Shown here piece after piece: positions 39,795 to 50,041 of a stretch of 64,000 bases of DNA (the stretch's first letter is position 1; each line of letters opens with the position of its first letter). A program made the translations under genes and the position numbers. The DNA is from Anopheles merus (lineage: Eukaryota > Arthropoda > Insecta > Diptera > Culicidae). Where the stretch lies: positions 29,731,558-29,795,557 of the forward strand of contig NC_054083.1 of NCBI RefSeq assembly GCF_017562075.2. The letters are read 5' to 3'. A model generated the notes under the pieces. It searched no databases, had not been told where the DNA came from, and was given only the letters and a program-made list of their open reading frames with translations.

Positions 39795-42306
39795 GGCGCC
39801 AGTGAGAGGAGGCGTAGAGTGGACGGTATCAGTGCGCGCGGAGGTATTGTGAGCAGGAGAGGGAACGTGCAGAAGGTGGGAGGACACACACACACACACA
39901 CAATTACACGAAGTGGTTAATTGTTTACCGATGCCGATGCACTGTACAACGGCACCGTTCAATACCGTTCTGTGGACGTCAGTGGAGAGCCGCGGCTATG
40001 CAAATCAAAACTACAATCTGCTGCAACAATCATAATACGTAGGGTATTTTGTGCAAAACTCAATGGTTCATGGCAAACGGGGGCCATGTTCGATTGTGAG
40101 AGATTCATTTTTAATCGTTGTATGTGTGAGTGTGTTTGTGTGAATTGGAACGGTCGTCCAAATGGGGGTTTTCGTTGTTGCTGTAAGTCATTGTCATTGT
40201 CATTGTCGTTGTCGTGTCAGGTATACCGATGTTAGGAGAACGTCGTCCAACGGGATATTTAGTGTACTAATCAAGATCAAAGCTGCTAATACATTTAGAT
40301 CCCAAACAAATAGCATCACCATTACCACCACTACCACTACTTTGCTGTCTGATAAGCGTCAGACGGATGGTTAGGCTTCCTTTGCGACGTGGACGATGGG
40401 GGTTTGCCTTTGTGATAATAATGCATTTAAAGTGGTGCCGTCCCGCTTGCTTCCAGCGGACGACCAAATTCGACCAATCTACTAAGAAAACTATGATATA
40501 CCGTATCTTTTCCCCCTCTATTCTACCAATATGGTATGGTTAAAACGCGACACGAAAGCTCATTGCCGTAGCGTAGTGTCGTAAAAAGATTGAAATAATT
40601 CGCACATTTTTCCCCAGCTGATCTACCCGGCCGGAGCGGACTTTTTCCCTACATAGTTAAACATATCACAATGGAGACCATTCGTTGCGTTGTTTTATTT
40701 GAAAGGTAACGACCAAAATCATGCCCATACTCTCACTAATCTCTCTCTCTCTCTCTACTGCACCTTACACCCGTCCCGATTGTGTAGATTCGATTCCACC
40801 GCGAATCTCCCGACAGCTGCACTCTTCCATTCTGCCCAGGCTCTTGCAATGTGTATAGTAGATTCCTTCCTTGTGCGTTTTCATGCAGAGATAAAGTAAA
40901 CCCTATTGCCTACTATATCGCGTTATCCTATTACGAATTAATTAGGTTTGAAGTAAAACAAAGCTCGATGTCGTCGTGGGGGTCGCTAGTGGGGTGGACA
41001 CACAGGAAGAGTCACCCGAAGTCATGCACACACGCACCGACTTACGATTGTAAGATTTTAGACTACTTAAAGCCTCTTAGTTCGTGAAAAAAAGGGCAAA
41101 ACTATACTCATTAGTCAAATTCCACACGAAACTCACCGGAACAGCATCACAGTGTTGCCGTCATGTATTAGCGCGCGTGTGTGTTCATGTCTGATGGAAA
41201 CACAATCCTCTAAGCATTATATTGCCGAACGTACAATAATTACTCGATCTACAATTCACGGGTAGGAAGAGATGGTCGCAAGCAGACCGCCCATTACACC
41301 ACCATTACCTTTCATATACATACATATATAACTGTATCTATAGTTTGCGTTGCGCTTAGATAACCGAATGTTGTTCATGCTTCGATGTTTCGTTCGGCAA
41401 ACGAACACACCAACCGTTTTGTATTGGTTCTAGGAGCGCATTTAACGTTGGAAGAAGGTAACTAAAAAGCAAGCGTAAGCCGCAGATGAGTTTCATTGCA
41501 CCAGCAATCAGCTGTGTGGCTAAAGCGACAAAGTTTAAGAAAAAAACAGAGTATTATTTACTACTACTAGGCTATCCTATTGCAATACCAAAAAAAAAAA
41601 AACATATTCCAATGCATTGTTCTAGTGCACACTAGTGACACAGTATCTATGTACTGGTAGGTTCTTTACTGAGATACATAAAAACAAAACAAAAACCATA
41701 CACAATCGTATCGTAATGCTGACATTGGGAGCATTTGGTCAAGGGTCCCCCATATACCATTTAGAGGCATTTAGTGCGACTCGCATGCTCTGCAACACAA
41801 CATGCCTGCGCGGTAGAAACGTAAAGAAAAGGCCTTTCCAATAAGATTCTAATAATACGCACTACAATCTAAAGCAAACGTTATGATTTACCTTGATACG
41901 CGTTGAATGTAGAAAACTCCTGTTCTAACACCACCCAACACTAATCAGCCTTCATACTCTGGTAGCGGTTAAATTAACTCTCATGGCTTCAAAACCCATC
42001 GACGCTCTGTGTGGAAAAGCGAGAAACCCTGGCGAGAGAGACATCCCTTTACGCGCACAAAACCACGCTTGCGCCCGGTACTGTAAGATACTAGTAGAAG
42101 CAACCGTTAAAGGAACAAATCACGTAAAAAACACCCTCCCTGCAGAAACAGTTAGCATGTTGCGTCAAAGTTAACCAAGCGCTTGGCAAAGGCTCACGTT
42201 ACATTGGATATTCTTATAGCAAAGCCATCATCATATCGTGAGGTTATACGCTTGGTTCGCCTTCAAGAAGTTGCAGCAGTAAGCAGCAGTGACAGAAAGG
42301 GTTACA
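39795..42306 (+). other. nwk 3' flank, probable 3' UTR
   Basis: AT-rich DNA after the nwk stop with CA and CT microsatellites (39884-39902, 40740-40757) and no coding signal. I found no AATAAA with convincing context until 43519, so the nwk 3' UTR may be long. No gene is supported. Confidence 0.5.
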
Positions 42307-42555
42307 CTAGGTTAAGCCTGGTTTGATGTTTAGTTCGCGTGCATAGACTAAGAACATACCGATTGTGGCAGCTCCAAAGAGTGTCCCATAGCAAACGAAG
42401 TGCCACTTGGTTGTGTTGGTCAGCTGCGGCGTACTTGCGAAGGGAATGCAAAGAAGTAATGCTATGAAATGCTTGAATAATAATGCCACGAAGGGCGTGA
42501 GGTACGCGTCAATAGCACCACTATTCGAACGATTCCTGTATAAAATTGGAAGCAT
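42307..42555 (-). CDS. Orphan hydrophobic small ORF or lone exon
   Basis: An 82-codon frame on the minus strand with codon use that looks more coding-like than its surroundings (many C- or G-ending codons). It predicts two membrane segments, around FVALLFKHFIALLLCIPF and YGTLFGAATIGMFLVYA, and ends NIKPGLT. A TATACAG acceptor-like site at its start would allow it to be a terminal exon beginning in phase 2, but no partner exon was found. The scramblase exon 4 cannot splice to it in frame at that site. I do not recognise the protein. It may instead be chance, antisense to the nwk 3' UTR. Confidence 0.3.
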   Translation of the reverse strand: MLPILYRNRSNSGAIDAYLTPFVALLFKHFIALLLCIPFASTPQLTNTTKWHFVCYGTLFGAATIGMFLVYARELNIKPGLT

Positions 42556-43129
42556 CTCTTCCTCTCTTGGCAGCCTCTCTAGATAACGCCCTTACTACCC
42601 GCTATTGAATTGAAACCAGAACCGAAAGGATCGCATTAAACGAAACAATTATACATATATATAGCCCCTCGTACATAAAAGATACATATACATACTATCT
42701 ACCACATCCCCGTCGTATTCACCATTTACACACGTGACCTGTCGGAACGAAACAAACGTAAACATTTCGAATGCGATCAACAGACAAGCAAGAATCACAT
42801 CTACACGAAACCACAGTACAGAAATACTGTTATCTGTTTTTTTTTCTCCGCAATTTCTTCGAGGTCCTTCCAGACTCGAAGTGAGTTATCGAAAATAGAG
42901 CAATTCTACGAGCCTTCACAGGTCCGACCGTAGCACAAGTGGGGGACCGACGGGCAGGCAAAAGAACGATACAACATAATAAGAGATGAGAAGAAGAAGA
43001 AGAAGAATAAGCGAACGCCGCATAACTAGCACGTGTCATTTAAGCCCAACACACCACACACACACCCACCCCATTATGTACATCCATTTGTAGCAATAAT
43101 AATAAGTAGGTAATGTGTTTTTGGCGCAA
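42556..43129. other. Gene-free DNA
   Basis: AT-rich sequence with no supportable exon on either strand. Confidence 0.5.
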
Positions 43130-43390
43130 TTGCGCTCCCGTTCACGCATGTACATGATCCCCCGTCTCTTCCCCTTTATCCATAAATGGGGCGGCAATTG
43201 GACTTGAACCTGACAACCTCTAGCGTTCCGTTCTGTAAGCAATTGTAAGCAATTAAACCCAAAAGCGTAAAGTATGTATCCATGCGCATAGCAACGCGGA
43301 ACAAGAGTGGAAGGGAAAAGTCATACTTCCTAGCAAGGAACGCTCTCCGCCTAGGGATTCGAACGCCAATGGATGTGCAAATCAAGTAGG
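43130..43390 (-). repeat. tRNA-like repeat with two B-box motifs
   Basis: On the minus strand GCGTTCGAATCCC (43354-43366) and GGTTCAAGTCC (43200-43210) both match the Pol III B-box/T-arm consensus. Neither can be folded into a complete tRNA by eye. The spacing of about 155 bases suggests a dimeric tRNA-derived SINE or two adjacent relics. Short open frames through it are ignored. Confidence 0.35.
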
Positions 43391-43518
43391 CTGGGAGGAA
43401 CAGGTATGCTGTCTCGTGTGCGTGCGATTCTAGTGCAATGAAACCAGTTAAGTTTACTTTCCTGTGTTGACTATTTCCTCTTATTGCGATTATGGTTGTA
43501 CTTTAATTCTAACGGTCA

Positions 43519-43524
43519 AATAAA
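43519..43524 (+). terminator. Candidate + strand poly(A) signal
   Basis: AATAAA followed within about 30 bases by a GT-rich stretch (TTTGTTTGTTGGTGTGTTTG), the classic downstream element. It faces the scramblase gene and would be a good end for a long nwk transcript of about 3.7 kb 3' UTR, though the link to nwk is inference. Confidence 0.45.
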
Positions 43525-43704
43525 TCTATGAGAATGCTAAACGGATTACGGATTGTGTCATTTGTTTGTTGGTGTGTTTGTGAGAAAAGGGAACCGAATG
43601 AAGTGAAGTGACAGTTTGTATTGTCGTGATGACGTTGTCTTGTTTCAGACGGCAGGTAAACAGTTTGGATTAAATATTTTCACAACATCATGCCATTTTT
43701 AATG

Positions 43705-43710
43705 TTTATT
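43705..43710 (-). terminator. Candidate poly(A) signal for the scramblase gene
   Basis: AATAAA on the minus strand, about 125 bases after the scramblase stop codon. The position is normal for an insect 3' UTR. Confidence 0.55.
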
Positions 43711-43835
43711 TTCTTATCATACGAAAGAATGTGTACTTTATAAATATGTTCTGCTCAGCTCAATTAAGTATGAAATTGCTTTTCCTGTGTTTCACTTCAT
43801 CAGTGGTGATGGGGGTCCACAATACACGTCCGCAA

Positions 43836-45095
43836 TTAACAACAATTCGATTGAAAGTAAAGATATTCCTGAAATAAATCAAGGGATGGATTAACTCGGT
43901 GCGCCATCTACGCAGAGTACCATCGCACACACCGGTGCACTTCTTACCAGCATAAAGGCGGCCGCTATGAACAGCGACTTAAACTTGACGTCCATCGTCG
44001 GGTCGGAGTAGTAGATGTTGTTCGTGTAGCTGGCGGTGTTCACGTTCCAGGCGCGCGTTATCGTTCCCTTCTGCGTCATCCGGTCCCGGTCCAGCACGCG
44101 AAAGTGTGTCTCCTTCGGCATGCGCAGCGCGTTCAGGAACGGTATCGGTATGCGGAACATCGTGTTAATGTCACTGTTCAGCAGCACGATCTCCTGCGAC
44201 AGTACGCCGTAGTCCTGCTGGATGCAACCGATCAGCTCGCCCGGTGCGGCCCACACCTCCAGGAACTGGTTCTTGCAGAAGCAGCAGAACACACCGCAAC
44301 CAAGATTCTTCTTGAACAGCAGCACCTCCTGATGGCTGCGGTCCACAAGCGACAGGCTGAACGGTCGTAGCGAGCCCCAGAACCGATCCTTCGGGTCGGA
44401 CGTTTCTGATGCACCGTAGAGCGCTTCGTTTGAGGGTCCCCGTACCGTGAACCGATTGTCCGAGGCAACGCCCGATAGTACTGCAAAATGGGGAACGCGT
44501 CCGAGGTAGGATTATGAGCGTTTATTCAAAACGGCTCTTCAACGGGCTTACATTCGTTCAGCTCGTAGCTCTGCTGGATAAACACCGACGGCAATCCGTA
44601 GAGAAAGTCGAGCCCGGTACGCGGTGAGAACGGCGTTAGAAAGGGGCTGTTAACGGAGCGAATTGCGTCGACCGGTGGAGGTGAAGGTATTCGTAAGCTT
44701 ACTGAAAAGTTACAAAAATAAGCAATTTAATTTGCCTTAAATATTCCAATCGGTTTTGTTCATCATTTCCTTACCGCCGTCTCGTTCACGCTGCAGCGAT
44801 TGTGGTTGTGCCGTGATGATTCGATTCTCGCCACTGTGCACTTGAAGGTATGACACACAATCAACGAAGGGTTATTTACCACCAATAACAAAAACAAACA
44901 CACACACACCACTGTAGCAAAGCGAAGATAGTACGGCTACTTACCGACAGGTGGCACATTGTTCGGTGGCGCTGCTAGTGCATTGTCGTAGTTGTAGTCC
45001 CAGCTCAGATCGAACGTTGGCGTGTCTGGACCGTAAAACTCCGGCGCCTGCTGCTGCTGCTGCTGCTGCTGTGGTGGAACTCTAGCAGATGACAT
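43836..45095 (-). CDS. Phospholipid scramblase family protein
   Basis: Five exons on the minus strand join in phase: 45095-44945, 44840-44775, 44701-44552, 44480-43948 and 43868-43836, giving 310 aa, the usual scramblase size. The N-terminus is proline- and glutamine-rich (eight Gln). The scramblase domain starts near residue 100 (GLDFLYGLPSVFIQQ) and contains LRPFSL, a cysteine cluster CGVFCCFC that is a likely palmitoylation site, the LEVWAAPGE segment, and a DPTMDVKFKSL stretch at the position of the Ca2+-binding loop. It ends in one membrane helix (LFIAAAFMLEYLYF). Family members move phospholipids across bilayers in a Ca2+-dependent way or act as lipid-binding regulators. The last exon has only ten codons plus the stop. 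The exon 2 acceptor (TTCAAG) is the least certain border. The best-studied fly relatives are Scramb1 and Scramb2; orthology is not settled here. Confidence 0.88.
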
Positions 45096-47402
45096 CTCTT
45101 CCGTCAGCTGGCGTAGAGTGAACGTAGCAGGTCTTGGAAAGCGTCCGAAGCTACACTAAACCCATCCGCAGTGAGGGCCACCACTCTCGACCCATCGACG
45201 AGCGGTGCTTCTCGTTTATCTTATCGCGCCGTTTTCATTCGCGTATCATCATCAGTCATTGCTGCATTGATAGTGGCCCCGCCAAAGTGTTTGGAGTGGT
45301 CCCGAAAAATGAAACCCACTCACACCGAGAAGCTCACTTTTCCGGGAAGATTCACCCGCCGAGGTGAACAGCCGTTTTGTTGTATTGAGCAATAATATTA
45401 TGGAACTTTTTTTTGGATACAACAACCACAAAGAAGTCAACCAGTACAGGAGGAGTTTTGTTTGAGTTTATTTTAGGTTTCAACAAATACTGACGCCATT
45501 GGCTTATTGAGTTTGTTAAGTGTGTTGTTATCTCGCATGGTGTGTAAACTGTATCTGTGTGTGGGTGTTTAGTTTTTTTTTGTGTAAGTCAATTGTTACC
45601 AATCGCTGTCCAATAGTGGGGATTTTCTTTCTCCCCCCACGCTAAATGCCATCAAGTGTCACACAGAGTAAATAATATTCTTGGCCACATTGTGCACCTT
45701 TACTCGTCCACCTTTGTTACGTTTACTGCACGGTACGGCTTAGTGCCAGAAGTAAAGAACAAGTAGTGCGGTAATCAATTCCACATTGATGGCTTTGTGC
45801 TGCTGCTATCTCGTTATCGATCGTGCTCTGATCGACGTGGTGGTGGTGGTGGTTGAAACAACAACAAACTGGGCGGGGGACGTGTTGTGCCATTTAAAGA
45901 CTTTTAAACGTACATTGTTTTGTTTCGGTTTGTTACTTTGGTTTTGTTATTGTGTTTTTTTGCTACTTCTTCTTCTTTTTGCCATGCTCTGTTTTCTACT
46001 GTTGTAAAACTAATAGCTGCACTCAGTTCAATTTCAGTAGTTCTGTGTTACATTGTCGATTAGTGTTATATTTTGCCTGTCTTTTGGTTCGTTTCAGTGT
46101 GTAAGGTTTAACTGTGTCTACATGTTGCCGTTTTATAACCACTTTCATTTTGTTTCATACGTTTGTTATGTTCTTATTGTCGGGAGTTTTTTTTAGCTTC
46201 AGAAGTTTTATCGGCCTTCTTTCCTTTCTTTTTCGTTTGTTTTTTGTTTTGCTGGTTGATGTTGTCCATTTTCATTTCGTGTTTTTTTTTTTGAAAGGGA
46301 TTTGCTGTGTTGCACTGCGTGTTAAGTTTGTGTTCTCCTTTTTTGTAAACTATTATTTATTTGTTTCAGAAACTTATCCGTACACATTCAGTATAATATA
46401 TGTTTTTTTTTGTTGTATATGTATAATAATTTTTTATTTGTTTATTTGTTCTTTTTTGTGTCTCACAACTAGAGTAAGGTCGTCTCGACCTCGTCGATTT
46501 TTAGTTTAGGTTTTTTTGTATGTTACCAATATCCTTTTTGTCAACTTTTTTTTTCCTCCTCCTTGTAAGTGTTGTAAATAATGGGTTTTGACAAAAATCT
46601 TACTTATACAGAGTCACATTTATATTTGTATATATGTAGGATTGTAAAAATATCGAACAATCCAGGAGCAAAGAACTGAGGGAACGAGCTCCAGTGACGG
46701 CAAGGGGTGTGTGTGGCTGGGTCTACACATACATACAAGGGGAGAGGGAAGTTGCTTTGGATGCGTTTGTATCAAACACAAAATCACTGATAGATATAGT
46801 TGATAACGTTACGCCGATTGTTGAACATCAAAGGGAACGTATTCTTCTGTCTGTATCGGTGTGTTACTGTGCGTTAGTGTGTGTTTGTGTGTTGAACATA
46901 CATACAGTTATCGATATGCGATTAAAAATGAGCTCCTATGCTACGAAATCGGTTGTGTCGCCTCAGTTTAGCGAAAGCGGCCAGGGAAGGTAAGGAATGG
47001 AAATTCCGCTGGTTGGTTTTACGCCATTGCGTCCGCCTGGTCAGTCCAGCACCGCCTCACGTTTCTCGGTATACCTGATCATCGTTGTTAGTTCGTTCGT
47101 TTCGTTCGTTCGTTTCGTACGCTAGCATTAGTCGGTGTATATTGTACCTCCCGCGCGGGAGCAAGCAATGTATGAATGTGCCGGGCGCATTAGCATTCTT
47201 GTACTGTACAGCCTCCGTCCTTCCTTTCGACCGCGCACACATACGCTCGTATATGGTTGAAAAACTTAGCTCGGTAACATAGTCACAACTTCCATCGGTA
47301 CATCAAGACAGCGGCCGAAAATGGAGTCATTTTCGTGTAGTGTATATGTGTGTGTGTGTGTGTGTGTGTAGTGTCGGTCTCCAGATTGTGTGTTTGGGAG
47401 GC
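45096..47402. other. Scramblase 5' flank and 3' flank of the next gene
   Basis: No exon is supported. 45096-45400 should hold the scramblase promoter. From about 45540 to 46660 the + strand is T-rich (A-rich on the minus strand), fitting a 3' UTR of the minus-strand gene at 47403. AATAAA on that strand occurs at 46441-46446, 46433-46438 and 45465-45470. Confidence 0.45.
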
Positions 47403-50041
47403 TTAATTTACAACGACACCGACCTCGACCATGGCCCGATACAGGCAGGGATTTTTGGCGCACTCGCGCGGCCCAAGCTGTGGCCCCGGGAAGCCCCGCA
47501 GTATCATCAGCACCGACCGGGCGGTCGTCTGACAGTCGGGTTGGTTTTCGCAAATGTTGTCCGCCTCGGAGAGATACTGAAGGTCGCAAACTTTCGGTGA
47601 AACGCCCTGCGGAGAAGAAGAATAGCGAGCATGAGTGTAAGCCAAGCAAGAGTGCGGCGGGAGCGTATAACACTTACGCATAGGTAGCAAAGTTGATGGG
47701 CACCGCAGGCTGGCAGCAGTTCCTGGTAAATGTCACCGCTGAGCACATCTACACCGCGACACCGCCGCTCAAACGCATCCAGCAGTGGGCATTCAGTGGA
47801 CTCTAGAAGTAAGGAAGGAAGAAAAAGCAGCTCCTAAGCAAGGGCTTTCTTCGAGATGAAAACTTCCAAAAAGGGCCTTACCAACAACCAGCCCCCGGCT
47901 GTAATCATCCTCCATTTCGGGCTCTTCCGGTCCACGGAATACCTCCTGGTATCGCTTCTGGGTGCGCTTTTTCTTCTTACTGTCACCCTCAACGTCGCCG
48001 AGATTGTTTTCCACCTCCTCGTGCGCTACCTTCTCGTTGCCCTCCATGCTGTGTCTGGGAAAAATGAGGAAAAACATACAACCTGTATAGTAGTCCACAA
48101 GAGCCTTTACTGATCCAACTTACTGGCTGTGATCGTACTCGGCCCGCTCCTTCTTCACTGCCACACGCTTAGCCTTTTCCTTTTCCTCACGGGGATGTTC
48201 CGGTTCAACCTCGTTTAGCTTCAGCTGATCATCGCTAACCGAATCCTTCAGCCGCTCCAGTGTGTGGCGCATCTTCTCGATACTATGCGCGGTAGCCAAC
48301 CGGTCCAGCAGTTTGTCCTTCAGCTCCTCCAGCTCAGCCGGCTCAGTGATGGTTCCTTTGGAATGATAAGAAAAAAAATAGGTTTAGGCCCGGCATTTCA
48401 CTCAACCTTCCGTCCGGCATACCTTCATGATCGCCCGCATACTTGACGGTCTGGTCCAGAATAAGATCCTCGATGTTTTTCAGCTTCTGAGCCATGCTCT
48501 CCAGCTTGCCCTGGTTGACGTTTTTCTTCTTCCGATCCTCGTCGTAAGTTTTGTAAAAGCTCAGCGGATACGGCACGGCAGCACCGGCAGCAGCACCGAC
48601 AACAGCCCCCGGACCATTCCGGCCATCCTTTTTCCTGCGATCCATACCGAAGTACTTGTTCCACTGGATCGACTTTTTCGTCTTAAACTCGCCAATATCG
48701 CCGGGCAGAATTTGATCCTCCTTCACCACCTCCAGATTGGACCGCTTGCGCACCGATCGCTTCTTCTTCTTGTCGTCATCCTCACCCTCGAACTCTTCGC
48801 TCGAGTCCTCGTGATCGTGCTCGTGCTCGTGCTCGTGCTCATGCTCATCATCATCCGGACCTTCCTCCGAGCTGTGTTCATGGTGCTCATCGCTCGAATC
48901 GCGCTTCGTCTTGGCAACTTCCATCACTGCCGGCCGCACGGTCGTGGTGGAGGAGGTTGTGGCCATGCTGGAGCTCGCCGTAGAGCTAGCCGGCTTCGCC
49001 GGTTCACTCGATCGTTTGCGCTTCGGCTCGATCGGTGCACCAAAGAGGGCCTGCAAATCCTTGGCCACCTTTTCATCCGTTCCGGTTGGGGCTGCGTCCG
49101 GTTTGGGCGATCGTTTTGCGACCGGGAAGCGCTTCTTGCGCGTAGCCGGCAGCCAGGGAAGGATTGGGAGCGTTCGCTTGCGCTCCTGCATCGGTGGACC
49201 GTAATGGGCGGGCGAGGGTTCCGATTCGGACATGGGGAAGCCTTGCCGCTTCTCGTACGGCCCTAACGGTTCCTCGTCGAAGAGCTGCTGCTCGATTTCG
49301 TTCTCCTCCTGCTGGTACTTGTTCCACAGTCGCTGCAGACGCTCCTGGAACTCTTCCTCTCGCTCGTCGTTGTTGAGACGCTGTACCGCTTTGAGGAAAT
49401 CCTCGGACAGGTCGGGATGCGGGTACGCTTTCTCCTGCTCTCGCTCCCGGAACACGGTCGGGTAGGAGGATAGTTCTACGCAAAGGATAAACCGCAATTA
49501 TAGGCTGGAAAGAGCGCAATCAGTTTCCAAACCGATAACTCACCATCTCGCTCCCGAAAGACGGAACGCTTGCGTGTGTCCAAGTCGTAAGGATCGTAGC
49601 CATCGTCCGGCTCTTCATCGCGCCGCAAATAGTTGGCCAGAATGCGGTTCAGGCGCTGTCGGTTCGGGCGAAACTGTTGCTGCTGCTCTTCGGTTGCTAG
49701 GGGAACAAAGGCAATCCAATCGTTTAATGGCTCTGTGGCGGACGGTTCACCTCGCCTACTTACGTTCCATCCAGTAGCCATCGTCGTCCAGCTGCTCGGC
49801 GGCGGCTTCCTCGCGTAACGCAAGCTGTGCTTCTCGACGGTGCAAAGCATCGATGGCAGCCTGAAAGTGGTTTTTTTGTTGTTTTTGTTGGAAAATTTCA
49901 ATTACATTTGTTTGCTGTGGGCGAAAAACAAGGCAAGGTCAAAGCAAATCATACCTGCAGGGAGTACGGCGAATGTTGCGAACCCAACACTAGCAGACTT
50001 GTTCCGAGAATCAGCAGGGAATAGATGGTAAAACCCGCCAT
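47403..50041 (-). CDS. Secreted dibasic-rich protein with ten-Cys C-terminal domain
   Basis: Eight exons on the minus strand join in phase: 50041-49955, 49860-49764, 49696-49544, 49475-48423, 48355-48124, 48054-47882, 47802-47678 and 47606-47403, giving 707 aa. Residues 1-21 form a signal peptide (hydrophobic core LLILGTSLLVLG). The middle is charged and probably disordered, with coiled-coil-like stretches, an alternating His/Glu tract (DEHEHEHEHEHDHE), and many basic pairs and triplets (RKR, RKKR, KKKKR) of the kind cut by furin or prohormone convertases. The motif VFRER occurs twice, soon after residue 100. All ten cysteines I see are in the last ~110 residues, encoded by exons 7 and 8, suggesting a disulfide-bonded domain. 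I do not recognise the family. It resembles a granin or prohormone in layout only; a secreted matrix or neuroendocrine role would be a guess. Confidence 0.85.

Noticed and set aside
43190..43370. tRNA genes on the minus strand
   Set aside because: B-box-like T arms are present, but acceptor and anticodon stems cannot be formed.
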